Assembly: GCA_020628935.1 (NCBI GenBank)
Contig: JAHDEG010000003.1
Span: 226,667 to 290,666 of the forward strand
DNA from: Flavobacteriales bacterium
GTDB taxonomy: Bacteria; Bacteroidota; Bacteroidia; Flavobacteriales_G; JALEGO01
Length of the DNA stretch: 64,000 nucleotides
Reading direction: 5' to 3'
Part shown: positions 41,756 through 51,156 of the stretch, in pieces
Numbering within the stretch: position 1 is the stretch's first letter
How the letters are laid out: every line of letters starts with the position of its first letter
Notes under the pieces: model-generated
The model's input: only the letters and a program-made list of their open reading frames with translations
Told to the model about the DNA's origin: nothing
The model's database searches: none
Made by a program: the position numbers and the translations under genes

Positions 41756-44700
41756 TTGTTACGACCAAAGCTTGTTTTCAGCATGTTGTTAATGTTGAGT
41801 TTGACAACTAAGGTGCTAAGTCAGTGCGCTCAATTTTACGATAGTAGGGGAGATTTATCCAGTAACCCGAGGTGGGTTCATTGTTTTCCTACCGACTATA
41901 CGTTAAATCTTGCTCCAAGTAGTGGAATAGCAAGTTATACGATTGACTGGGGTGATGGTACAGCTAATACAACCGGTACTTCTTTAAATCCGCCAGACGT
42001 TGTTTCTCATGTATATGCTGCTTCGACTGCTGTGTATAATGTGGTAATAACCCAAACCTCTAATGGATGTACTACTAATGGTACAGTCGTTATGGAAGAG
42101 TTTGTTAATGCATCTATTCAGATACCTGTTGGTGGTGCTACCCAAATATGTGCGCCCGGATCTATGGAGTTTATAAATGCTTCAACAAATGTTTCTCCTA
42201 CCACTCAGTTTTCTTGGGATTTTGGAGATGGTTCACCAGTACAGTTTTTTGATCATACTAATTTTGGAGTGGTAATGAGTCATATGTATCAAACAAATAC
42301 TGTTCAGTGTGAGACAGAAGTTACTTTAACTGCTGAAAATTTTTGTAGTAATGGTGTGCCGACTGAAGCCACCTTTAATCCCGCTTTGATATGGGATTAT
42401 GACGATGCTCGTATAGATGCATCTGCAACAGTTTTGTGTTACCCAGATACAGAAGTTTTTGTTCAGAATGCGCCACTTAAGAATTGCATAAATTTTGGAA
42501 ACACGGCACAGCGTTATGAATATTGGAATTTTGGTGACTATTGGAGTCCAGGACAAGATTTAATCGTTGATTGGGCTCCTTATGATCCACCTGCTCAGCC
42601 TGGCCATAATTTAGCGTTTCCTGGTTTGGGTACGTATACTATAAGTATTCGTGATAGTAATTACTGCGGAATAGATGATGCATCGGTGACAATTAATATA
42701 ATTGAAAGACCCGAGGCAATAGTATCATCGGATAAAGACACAATTTGTGCTGGTGAAACGGTGCGGTTTTTTAATAATTCAATTAACGGAGCTAATAGTT
42801 TTGGATGGAATTTTGGAGATGGGTCCCAAGCTGGAGGAGGAGGCACAAAATCAAAAGTATATGATACGCCTGGAATTTATTTTATAGAACTACGTGCAGG
42901 AAATAATGCTGCTCCTACAGCCTGTAATGACTATGATACAGTAAAGTTAGTTGTTCTTGCTAGCCCTGTGATCGATGTTGATTTATCTGATAATGAAGCA
43001 TGTGATTCATTGTTAGTATCTATTACAAATAATACCACTGGGTCTACATCTAGTGAGTGGACGTTTGGTAATGGAGAAACTAGTAATTTAAATAACCCGC
43101 CCGCTCAATTTTACTCCACTCAAGGTGAGTACGATATTATTTTAATAGCAAATGGCCCTAATAATTGTACATCAACTGACACACAAAAAGTAAGTATATA
43201 TATATCACCAATTGTAGATTATGTGCCTAATAATGTTTGTGTAGATGCTGTTGCAGAATTAATTGATGCTTCGGTTACCTCTCCTAGTGACACCATAACT
43301 AGCTGGTTTTGGGATTTCGGTGATGGAACAACATCTGTTTTAGAGAATCCAACACATCAATATTCATCTTCACAGACTTATGATATCATTCATTCTGTTT
43401 CAACTGCTAATTGTACTAGTATAGATACTTTTGAGTTATTGGTTGAAGCTAAACCAGACGTTTCATTTACAATACCCGACTCTATTGGCTGTAATCCGCT
43501 TGCGGCAAGTATAATAAATACTTCATCTACTAGCGCAGTAAGCTTTATTTGGAGTTTTGGAGATGGTGATAGCAGTCTACAAGCAAATCCAACTCACATT
43601 TTCAATAATTCTTCATCTACATTAGATTCTACCTACTACGTATCACTATATGCAGCTACTAGTTTTGGTTGTTCAGATACAGCTTCAGGCCAGGTCACTG
43701 TTTTATACAACCCTGATGCTTCTTTTGTAACAAATTCAACGTTTGATTGTGCCCCGCTAGCCGTTGAATTTGAGAATCAATCAACTGGTGCAATATCTTA
43801 TGTATGGGATTTTGGTAATGGAGATTCTGTGTCTACTGTTAACAGTTCGTATACCTTTGAAAATCAAACTTTATTTATTAATAATAATCCGGTAGAGTTA
43901 ACGGCAGTAGGCCCAAATGGTTGTACAGATAAATACACGCAAGATGTGATTGTATATCCTGAGCCGATATTTACTTTTTCAGCAGTTCCAATTTCTGGTT
44001 GTAGTCCTCTCGAGGTACAATTTCCTTCTGTAGTAGGGGCAGTTAGTTATGAGTGGAGTTTTGGAGATGGTTCTACAGCAATAGGTCCAACCCCAAGCCA
44101 TACATATGTTAATTTGACTACAAATAATGTTGCTTACGATGTTCAATTAATAGCGGAAAGCCCTTTTGGATGTAAAGATACTACTGTTGAGCAAGTAAAT
44201 GTGTTACCTAAGCCTTTTGCTAACTTTAGTCTTGATAAAACTGCAGGATGTGAGCCATTGGTTCTCTCAATTCAAAATACTTCAACAGGAGCAGTGAGTT
44301 TTGATTGGGATTTTAATAACGGAGATACCTCATTTGTGCCAAGTGCTAATTTTACTTACACGTATGAGAACGTGTCTTTTACATCTCTAGATCAAGAGAT
44401 TACATTAGTAGTTGAATCACAAGATGGATGTAGAGATACTTCTTCTCAGCTTGTAACCATTTACCCTAAAGTTATTGCTAGTTTTATATCTGATTCGAGC
44501 GGGTGTGCACCTTTATCAATGGAGTTTCTTAATGTATCTCAGGGCGCATCAAATTACCTCTGGAATTTTGGAGATGGTCAACAAAGCAATGAAATTAATC
44601 CTGTTAATTTGTTTAGTAATAATACATCGAGTGATTTAATTTTTACAACGCAATTAATAGCATCTAACACTTTTGGTTGTTCAGATACAGCATCAAAAAA

Positions 44701-46273
44701 TATAGATGTATTTTACAAACCTGTTGCAAATTTTAATACTAATGTTTTGGCCGGTTGTCAGCCACTTTTAGTTAATATTCAAAATACTTCTCAAGGAGGT
44801 GATAGTTATAATTGGAATTTTGGAGACGGAACTACATCTACAGATTCTGTAGTTTCATTGTCTCACATATACAGCAATAGTGGTATGGGATCTGTGTTTA
44901 ATAATTTAGAACTAATTACTAGCACGAATAGTGGATGTAAAGACACATCCACAAATACAATTGAAGTTTACCCTGGTGTTGTTGCAAGTTTTTCTGGAGA
45001 TACTGCAGGGTGTTCTATATTTACAGCTAACTATATAAATACAACAGAAGGCGCCACCTCATATATGTGGAATTTTGGAGATAATAACCAGTCTATTGAG
45101 CAAAATCCTCAACATGATTTCTCTAATTTCGGGTTAACCGATGTTACCTATAACGTTAGTATGATTGGTCAATCCTCTTTTGGATGTTCAGATACAGCTT
45201 ACTCAATATTTACTGTTTATCCTTCTCCAAACGCTAGCTTTGTTGCGACTCCAACAACACAACAGTTCCCTTCTGCAATAGTTAATATTATCAACAATTC
45301 ATCTTCAGGTAATTGGAGTTATTTGTGGGATTTTGGAAATGGAGTTACAGATACTGTACTTAGTCCCAACGTTATTTCTTACGATACTTGGGGTAATTAC
45401 ACGCTCAAACTGGAGGTTTTCTCCGATAACTGTAGTGATGAAGTGCAAACACAAATAATTATTAACCCTCCCGTTCCTACAGTTAAGTTTTCTGGTAGTG
45501 GAGATGGTTGCAGGCCATTAACTGTTGAGTTTGAAAACGAAAGCTTAAACGCAGATTCTTATGTTTGGAATTTTGGGGATGGAGGTTCTTCGGTAGCTAC
45601 AAATCCAACATATACTTATTATAATCCAGGAACTTATACCGTTCAACTCACTGCGACTGGTTTTGGAGGAGATGTTTCTACATTTTTTAATATTGATTCT
45701 GTTATAGTTAGAGAGAATGCCTTAGCTGCATTCAGTCACGCTCCTACAGAAGTTTCAATACCTAATGAACCTGTACAGTTTTTAAACCTAAGTACTTTTG
45801 CAAGTACATATTCTTGGGATTTTGGTGATGGAAATATTTCTACTGAGCAAAGCCCAACGCACTTATACACAGAAGCAGGTGTTTATGATGTAGTGTTAGT
45901 AGCAAATAACGAATATGATTGTATTGACTCTTTTACAGTTCAAAACGCTGTAATTGCCAAAATTAACGGAGATATAATTTTCCCAAATGCATTCACACCT
46001 AATTCTGCCGGTCCGAGTGGAGGTAACGTAGTCCCTAACTCTTTAAATAATGATATTTTTTATCCACTAACTGAAGGTATAGCCGAATATCATCTGATGA
46101 TTTTTAATAGGTGGGGTGAAATGGTTTTTGAATCATTCGACAGAAATATTGGTTGGGATGGGTACTACAGAAATAAACTAGCTAAGCAAGATGTTTACGT
46201 ATGGAAAGTAGAGGCAACCTTTATTAATGGAGAAAATTATTCTAAATCCGGTGATGTAACGTTAATTAGATGA
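41756..46273 (+). CDS. Giant PKD-repeat surface protein with type-B (gliding-type) C-terminal sorting domain
   Basis: The 1505-residue protein (TTG start) has a signal peptide (about 1-23). It then has roughly 16 PKD-like repeats, each marked by WxFGDG-type motifs such as WDFGDGSPVQ, WNFGDGQQSNE and WDFGDGNISTEQSPTH, with C-x-P-L-x-V-x-F-x-N strands before them. The last 100 residues (FPNAFTPNSAGPSG, IFNRWGEMVFES, GWDGYYRNK, DVYVWKVEA) are the type-B/CHU_C sorting domain exported by the type IX system. PKD repeats usually form extended adhesin stalks. It overlaps the next gene by four bases and is co-transcribed with a PorE-like and a PorP/SprF gene, as expected for type-B cargo. Confidence 0.92.
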   Translation: MLRPKLVFSMLLMLSLTTKVLSQCAQFYDSRGDLSSNPRWVHCFPTDYTLNLAPSSGIASYTIDWGDGTANTTGTSLNPPDVVSHVYAASTAVYNVVITQTSNGCTTNGTVVMEEFVNASIQIPVGGATQICAPGSMEFINASTNVSPTTQFSWDFGDGSPVQFFDHTNFGVVMSHMYQTNTVQCETEVTLTAENFCSNGVPTEATFNPALIWDYDDARIDASATVLCYPDTEVFVQNAPLKNCINFGNTAQRYEYWNFGDYWSPGQDLIVDWAPYDPPAQPGHNLAFPGLGTYTISIRDSNYCGIDDASVTINIIERPEAIVSSDKDTICAGETVRFFNNSINGANSFGWNFGDGSQAGGGGTKSKVYDTPGIYFIELRAGNNAAPTACNDYDTVKLVVLASPVIDVDLSDNEACDSLLVSITNNTTGSTSSEWTFGNGETSNLNNPPAQFYSTQGEYDIILIANGPNNCTSTDTQKVSIYISPIVDYVPNNVCVDAVAELIDASVTSPSDTITSWFWDFGDGTTSVLENPTHQYSSSQTYDIIHSVSTANCTSIDTFELLVEAKPDVSFTIPDSIGCNPLAASIINTSSTSAVSFIWSFGDGDSSLQANPTHIFNNSSSTLDSTYYVSLYAATSFGCSDTASGQVTVLYNPDASFVTNSTFDCAPLAVEFENQSTGAISYVWDFGNGDSVSTVNSSYTFENQTLFINNNPVELTAVGPNGCTDKYTQDVIVYPEPIFTFSAVPISGCSPLEVQFPSVVGAVSYEWSFGDGSTAIGPTPSHTYVNLTTNNVAYDVQLIAESPFGCKDTTVEQVNVLPKPFANFSLDKTAGCEPLVLSIQNTSTGAVSFDWDFNNGDTSFVPSANFTYTYENVSFTSLDQEITLVVESQDGCRDTSSQLVTIYPKVIASFISDSSGCAPLSMEFLNVSQGASNYLWNFGDGQQSNEINPVNLFSNNTSSDLIFTTQLIASNTFGCSDTASKNIDVFYKPVANFNTNVLAGCQPLLVNIQNTSQGGDSYNWNFGDGTTSTDSVVSLSHIYSNSGMGSVFNNLELITSTNSGCKDTSTNTIEVYPGVVASFSGDTAGCSIFTANYINTTEGATSYMWNFGDNNQSIEQNPQHDFSNFGLTDVTYNVSMIGQSSFGCSDTAYSIFTVYPSPNASFVATPTTQQFPSAIVNIINNSSSGNWSYLWDFGNGVTDTVLSPNVISYDTWGNYTLKLEVFSDNCSDEVQTQIIINPPVPTVKFSGSGDGCRPLTVEFENESLNADSYVWNFGDGGSSVATNPTYTYYNPGTYTVQLTATGFGGDVSTFFNIDSVIVRENALAAFSHAPTEVSIPNEPVQFLNLSTFASTYSWDFGDGNISTEQSPTHLYTEAGVYDVVLVANNEYDCIDSFTVQNAVIAKINGDIIFPNAFTPNSAGPSGGNVVPNSLNNDIFYPLTEGIAEYHLMIFNRWGEMVFESFDRNIGWDGYYRNKLAKQDVYVWKVEATFINGENYSKSGDVTLIR

Positions 46274-47859
46274 TTAAACAGTTATCAAATATTAAAGGTT
46301 TTTCTCTGCTTGTGATACTAATTGTGGCTATTTCTAGTATGAGCTATTCTCAAAACACGCCTAAATTAAAGCTTAAAGAAAAAATGTATTGGAGGGAAGC
46401 AACTGATGCCTATTTTTCAAATGACTTTAGTAGAGCAATGTTATATTTTAAGGACTTGCATGAAAAATATCCAAAATGGAGTACACTTAATTTTTATATG
46501 GGTAAAAGCTTATACAGTTACTCAAAACACAAGCTAGATGCAAAGCCTTATTTTGAGACAGCTGCTAAACAAAATTATAAAGATGCTTTGTATTATTTAG
46601 GTAAAATGTATCATCTAGAAAAAAACTTTGATAAAGCGCTTCTGAATTATAAGCTCTATTTAGAACACCAAGAAGAGGGAAGTGTGTCAGTAGAAGAGGT
46701 GGAGAGGCAGCAAGATATTTCAGCAAGAGCAAGCAATATGATTAATCTACCTAGAGATATAATAATTAAAAACTTAGGGCCTGTAGTAAATAGCGAATTT
46801 GCTGATTATGTTCCGTTAATTACAAATGATGAAAGTATGCTTTTTTTTACTTCAAGACGTGAAAATAGTACTGGAGGTAAATTGGATCCATATCTTAAAT
46901 ATTTTGAGGATGTTTACGTGACTTATAATAAGCCTGAAGGATGGACTACACCTACTTCGATTGGAAGTAGTATAAATGACGAAAGGCATAATGCATGTGT
47001 AGGTTTGTCGCCTGAGGGAAATATATTGATACTTTTTCAAACTGATAAGTCTGGGCTAGACGGAGATTTATATTGGTCTGAGTTTGATGGTTATGATTGG
47101 TCTGAGCCTGTAAAATATGACGATCATATAAACTCGAAAAATAATGAGTTTAGTGCGGCTTTTACATCAGATGATCAAACAATATACTTTTCTAGTGACA
47201 GGCCAGGAGGTTTTGGAGGAAGAGATATTTATAGAGTAACTACTTTGCCAAATGGCAACTGGAGTGCTCCTTTAAACATGGGGCCAACGATAAATTCGAG
47301 TTATAATGATGATTCTCCTTTTATACATGAGGATGGTAAAACACTTTACTTTAGTTCAGAAGGTCATAATACAATGGGCGGATATGATATCTTTAAAAGT
47401 TACTTGAGTGAAGAAAACAAATGGTCAACTCCAGAGAATTTAGGTTCCCCAATTAATACTGTGGATGATGATATTTATTTTTCTATTTCCGCATCAGGAA
47501 AAACTGCTTTTCTCTCATCCGAACGGTCTGGCGGATATGGAGATCAGGATATTTATGAGGTAACTATGAATTCAGAAGGATATCCTACACTCAAAGGAAA
47601 GATACTAGACATTTCCGATCCTTCAAATAAAATTAAAGCTACAATAACATTAGAAGATTTTGAAACAGACAAGTTATATGGTGTCTACAGAAATAACATA
47701 GGCTCGGGTAATTATATTTTACTGTTTAATTATGAAAGAAAGTACAGGTTAACTATTGAGGCAGATGGATATGAGAGATTAGAAACAGAATTACAATTTA
47801 ATAAACCTAATCCGGAAGGCTATTTAAAGAATTTTTATTTAAAACAAGTATCGAAATAA
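46270..47859 (+). CDS. PorE-like TPR/PD40 protein without OmpA domain
   Basis: The 529-residue protein has a signal-like start and helical TPR-like repeats from about 35 to 145 (FSRAMLYFKDLHEKYPKW, KDALYYLGKMYHLEKNFDKA). A PD40-type beta propeller follows at about 170-430 (ESMLFFTSRR, EGNILILFQTDKSG, QTIYFSSDRPGGFGG, KTLYFSSEGH, KTAFLSSERSGGYGDQDIYE), then a carboxypeptidase regulatory-like domain (TLKGKILDISDP...). This is the order of PorE, the type IX component that joins the outer-membrane ring to peptidoglycan. However, the C-terminal OmpA peptidoglycan-binding domain is absent; the protein ends 90 residues after the propeller. It sits between adhesin and porP/sprF. Confidence 0.82.
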   Translation: MIKQLSNIKGFSLLVILIVAISSMSYSQNTPKLKLKEKMYWREATDAYFSNDFSRAMLYFKDLHEKYPKWSTLNFYMGKSLYSYSKHKLDAKPYFETAAKQNYKDALYYLGKMYHLEKNFDKALLNYKLYLEHQEEGSVSVEEVERQQDISARASNMINLPRDIIIKNLGPVVNSEFADYVPLITNDESMLFFTSRRENSTGGKLDPYLKYFEDVYVTYNKPEGWTTPTSIGSSINDERHNACVGLSPEGNILILFQTDKSGLDGDLYWSEFDGYDWSEPVKYDDHINSKNNEFSAAFTSDDQTIYFSSDRPGGFGGRDIYRVTTLPNGNWSAPLNMGPTINSSYNDDSPFIHEDGKTLYFSSEGHNTMGGYDIFKSYLSEENKWSTPENLGSPINTVDDDIYFSISASGKTAFLSSERSGGYGDQDIYEVTMNSEGYPTLKGKILDISDPSNKIKATITLEDFETDKLYGVYRNNIGSGNYILLFNYERKYRLTIEADGYERLETELQFNKPNPEGYLKNFYLKQVSK

Positions 47860-47860
47860 T

Positions 47861-48865
47861 TTGAAAGGCTTCGTTTACATATCATTCATACTCATGCTAT
47901 TGGTGGGTGAGCTGAAGGCTCAAATGCCGCAGTTCTCACAGTTTTACGCTGTGCCTATGTATATGAATCCAGCATTTACAGGTAATACGATTCAGGGGAG
48001 GTTATCGTTAGATTATAGATTGCAATGGCCGTCTGTACCTGGTGCGTTTAAGACATTTCAGTTATCATACGATCACAATATTTCAGAAGCAAATAGTGGA
48101 GTAGGAGTAATGGTTTTACACGATAAAGCTGGTTCAGGCGGGTTAACCTACACTAGTTTTGCTGGCTTGTATTCTTATGATATTGTTTTTAATAGAAAGC
48201 TAAGAGCTAAACTGGGTTTACGAGCGTCATACAACCAAAGGGTGCTAGATGTGACTAAATTGGTTTTTACAGATCAACTTCTAAGAAATGGGGCGTTAAC
48301 CAGTACAGAAAATATTTCATCTCTCAAAGTAGGATATTTCGACTTTTCTTTTGGTGGATTATTGTATGGATATGATTTTTGGGTGGGAGCTGCTGTTGAT
48401 CACATAAACAGTCCTAATGAAAGCTTATTGGGTGAAACAAGTTTGGTGCCAATTAAAGGCTCTTTTCAGGCAGGTAAAAACTTCTCCTTACAAAAAAACA
48501 TGAAGCATAAAGACGTTAAGAAAATTACAGCCGCTTTTAATTACAAATTTCAAGGAGAGTATGATCAGTTTGATATTGGAGCTTATTACACACAATTTCC
48601 TATAGTTTTTGGCTTGTGGTACAGGGGTTTGCCTTTGTTTAAAGCGTATGAGAAGGGATACGCAAATAATGATGCACTCGTAGTTATTTTGGGGCTTGAT
48701 ATGCATGATTTTAGAATAGGCTATTCTTATGATATTACTATGTCTAAGTTGGCTAGTAACACAGGAGGAAGTCACGAATTAACACTGATATATGAATTTG
48801 CGTCTCCTCACAAAAAGCGTAAATCATTAAGCAGAAGGTTTAAGGTTCCTTGTGCTAAATTTTAA
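47861..48865 (+). CDS. PorP/SprF family outer-membrane protein
   Basis: The 334-residue protein (TTG start) has a signal peptide and the PorP/SprF family start QMPQFSQFYAVPMYMNPAFTG (here trimmed), LSLDYRLQWP, and glycine-rich barrel strands ending in ELTLIYEF. PorP/SprF proteins are 14-strand barrels that bind a type-B sorted protein and carry it to, or hold it at, the type IX translocon. The gene lies one base after the PorE-like gene and in the adhesin operon, so its natural client is the upstream giant PKD protein. Family recognition is strong; the client is inference. Confidence 0.9.
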   Translation: MKGFVYISFILMLLVGELKAQMPQFSQFYAVPMYMNPAFTGNTIQGRLSLDYRLQWPSVPGAFKTFQLSYDHNISEANSGVGVMVLHDKAGSGGLTYTSFAGLYSYDIVFNRKLRAKLGLRASYNQRVLDVTKLVFTDQLLRNGALTSTENISSLKVGYFDFSFGGLLYGYDFWVGAAVDHINSPNESLLGETSLVPIKGSFQAGKNFSLQKNMKHKDVKKITAAFNYKFQGEYDQFDIGAYYTQFPIVFGLWYRGLPLFKAYEKGYANNDALVVILGLDMHDFRIGYSYDITMSKLASNTGGSHELTLIYEFASPHKKRKSLSRRFKVPCAKF

Positions 48866-48877
48866 AGGATTATTAGG

Positions 48878-48885
48878 TATATTTG
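48878..48885 (+). promoter_or_regulatory. -7 promoter element of the stress protein gene
   Basis: TATATTTG matches TAnnTTTG and ends 16 bases before the ATG at 48902. The -33 position is poorly matched. Confidence 0.4.
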
Positions 48886-48901
48886 AACAAAATTAATTGA
48901 T

Positions 48902-49714
48902 ATGAAGGCGAACACAATACTTGTGCCAACAGATTTTTCTCCTGCAGCTGATGTTGCAAGCAAACATGCAGTTCTTTTGGCTAATATTTTTGATGGTAAA
49001 ATAGTATTTCTTCATATTACAAATAAACCTTCAGAACAGGCAAGTGCTGAATCTAAAATGGATCAGTATATTAAGGGTATAGAATCTTCGCATTCTGTAA
49101 AATGTGAAGGTGTAGTTAAAACAGGTAGTATTTTTGAAGATATTGGTGACTTTGCTGAAGACTTAAGTGCAAAGTTTATTGTTATGGGCACACATGGTGT
49201 TAAGGGTATGCAAAAAATCACTGGTAGCTATGCTATTAAGGTAATAACAAGCTCAAAGATTCCTTTTATTGTTGTACAAGAAAAAACACTCACAAAGTCA
49301 GGCTATAATAACATAGTTTTGCCTTTAGACTTATCAATAGAGACGAAACAAAAAATTGGTTATTCCGCAGAGATCGCTAAAAAATTTAATTCTACTATTC
49401 ACATTTTAGTGCCAAAAACAACAGACAAAGAATTATTAGTTAAGGTTAAGAGAAATGTAACATTTGCTCGAAATTTTTTAACCGAAAAGGGTATAGAATC
49501 AAGAATTAAAGTAGCAGAAAGCGGAGCGTTTAGTAAGGAGATATTATCCTTTTCTAAAAACTGCAATGCTGATTTAATTGCAATTATGAATGCAGGTGAT
49601 AATTTTGTATTTGCCTCGGGTGCTGCAGCAAAGCAAAGCATACTAACTAACGAGCATATGGTTCCAGTTTTATGCGTAAATCCAGTAGATACAGCAGTAG
49701 CTTTTTGGAAATAA
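48902..49714 (+). CDS. Universal stress protein, two Usp domains
   Basis: The 270-residue protein has two Usp folds in tandem (about 1-140 and 141-270). The first begins TILVPTDFSPAADVASKHAV and contains the nucleotide-binding signature GTHGVKGMQKITGSYAIKV. The second starts YNNIVLPLDLSIETKQKIGY but lacks a clear G-x2-G-x9-G loop, so it may not bind ATP. Usp proteins respond to stress or growth arrest and often act on redox or iron balance. It is transcribed alone in the same direction as the adhesin operon, after a 36-base gap. Function is not specified by context. Confidence 0.9.
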   Translation: MKANTILVPTDFSPAADVASKHAVLLANIFDGKIVFLHITNKPSEQASAESKMDQYIKGIESSHSVKCEGVVKTGSIFEDIGDFAEDLSAKFIVMGTHGVKGMQKITGSYAIKVITSSKIPFIVVQEKTLTKSGYNNIVLPLDLSIETKQKIGYSAEIAKKFNSTIHILVPKTTDKELLVKVKRNVTFARNFLTEKGIESRIKVAESGAFSKEILSFSKNCNADLIAIMNAGDNFVFASGAAAKQSILTNEHMVPVLCVNPVDTAVAFWK

Positions 49715-49782
49715 TTGACTTATTAACATCAATTGTTTATAAGTAAGTCTAACCAATTTTAGTTTACAGCGTTAAACAAGCT

Positions 49783-51111
49783 GTGAAATACCTCAAGTTA
49801 ATAACAGTAATTGTAATACTAATAGTATTGCAATCATATAGTAAAGAAGTAGTTGCTTACTTTGCAGATAGCGGAGAAACTAATAATTTAGATTACATTC
49901 AGGAAGAATTAGCCAGTGATAAGATTGTGGCTGATTCAGCTTTGTCAGAGCAAATAGCTGCTCCGTTAGACTACCTAGATAACATTCCTTATTTTAATTT
50001 ATGTTCAACCTGTAATATAGATACAGCAACATTAAAAACAACTAACCATAAAGAATATCCAAAATTCCCGAATCACATATATAAAGAACGAATTCGATTA
50101 ATTGATCAGAGTTCACCCTTCAGATTGATTTATAACGCTGAGGTTCAAAAATATATTGAATTGTATGCCTACAGAAAGCGTATGCATACATCCAAAGTAC
50201 TCGGATTGTCTGATATGTATTTTCCTATTTTTGAAGAGTGTTTAGATAAATACAACCTTCCTTTAGAATTTAAATACCTTGCTGTAGTTGAATCAGCGCT
50301 TAACCCAAGTATAAAGTCAGGCGCAGGAGCAAAAGGCTTGTGGCAATTTATGCTAACAACAGGTAAAATATATGGTTTAGAAACTAGTTCATATGAAGAT
50401 CAACGATGCGACCCTTATTTAGCAACTGAGGCGGCTTGCAAATACTTTATCGATTTATATAAAACGTATGGTAACTGGGAGTTGGTTTTAGCTGCATATA
50501 ATTGTGGGCCAGGTAATGTTAATAAAGCAATTAGAAGATCAGGTTATAAAAAAAGTTACTGGGAGTTGTGGCCTTATTTACCTAAAGAAACAAGAGGTTA
50601 TGTTCCTGCCTTTATTGCAGTTAATTATGTGATGACCTATGCCCAAGAACATGATTTACATCCTTTAATTCCTTCAAAAACATATTTTCACTACGATACC
50701 TTGCAAGTTAGTCACAGGGTTGATTTAAAAAAGATGTCTCAGCAATTAGATATTCCGATGGATGTTATTACTATGCTCAATCCTTCCTACAAAATACATG
50801 TAATACCCAAAACCAAAGAAGGTAGGTCTTTGTATTTGCCGATTGATAAAATAGGGGCTTTTTTAGATAAAGAGAAGCAAATTTTAGCTATGAGTAGAGA
50901 GCCCGTTCACCACCATTCACCTTCTCAAAAAAAGGCTCAGATTACCCATTACGTTCAAAATAATGAAACCTTATTTCACATAGCTTCAATATACGGATGT
51001 ACGACATCTCAAATAAAAAAGTGGAATAACTTGAAGTCAACAAAATTAAAAAACACTCAAAAGCTTGTCGTTGGGTTTGTTGATGAGGATGTTGTAGCAA
51101 TGGCTAAATAG
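49783..51111 (+). CDS. Membrane-bound lytic murein transglycosylase with LysM domain (MltD-like)
   Basis: The 442-residue protein (GTG start) has an N-terminal hydrophobic segment. It then has an SLT domain with catalytic glutamate E170 in LAVVESALNP, followed by GAGAKGLWQFMLTTGKIYGL and LVLAAYNCGPGNVNKAI, and a C-terminal LysM domain (about 387-432, THYVQNNETLFHIASIYG). These enzymes cleave glycan strands of peptidoglycan to 1,6-anhydro products. The gene order transglycosylase-DUF4837 is, to my recollection, common in Flavobacteriales. The lipoprotein cysteine of classical MltD is not evident here, so it may be anchored by its N-terminal helix. Confidence 0.92.
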   Translation: MKYLKLITVIVILIVLQSYSKEVVAYFADSGETNNLDYIQEELASDKIVADSALSEQIAAPLDYLDNIPYFNLCSTCNIDTATLKTTNHKEYPKFPNHIYKERIRLIDQSSPFRLIYNAEVQKYIELYAYRKRMHTSKVLGLSDMYFPIFEECLDKYNLPLEFKYLAVVESALNPSIKSGAGAKGLWQFMLTTGKIYGLETSSYEDQRCDPYLATEAACKYFIDLYKTYGNWELVLAAYNCGPGNVNKAIRRSGYKKSYWELWPYLPKETRGYVPAFIAVNYVMTYAQEHDLHPLIPSKTYFHYDTLQVSHRVDLKKMSQQLDIPMDVITMLNPSYKIHVIPKTKEGRSLYLPIDKIGAFLDKEKQILAMSREPVHHHSPSQKKAQITHYVQNNETLFHIASIYGCTTSQIKKWNNLKSTKLKNTQKLVVGFVDEDVVAMAK

Positions 51112-51129
51112 CACTTGAGTTCTTTTTAT

Positions 51130-51137
51130 TAGCTTTG
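51130..51137 (+). promoter_or_regulatory. -7 promoter element of the DUF4837 gene
   Basis: TAGCTTTG matches TAnnTTTG and ends 19 bases before the ATG at 51157. A -33 TTTG is not seen at the usual distance. Confidence 0.4.
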
Positions 51138-51156
51138 GTGTAAATTCTATAAGCTT

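Noticed and set aside
41756..46273. Possible CRISPR-like or tandem DNA repeat in the adhesin gene
   Set aside because: The periodicity is that of PKD protein repeats with diverged DNA, not of short identical DNA repeats with spacers.
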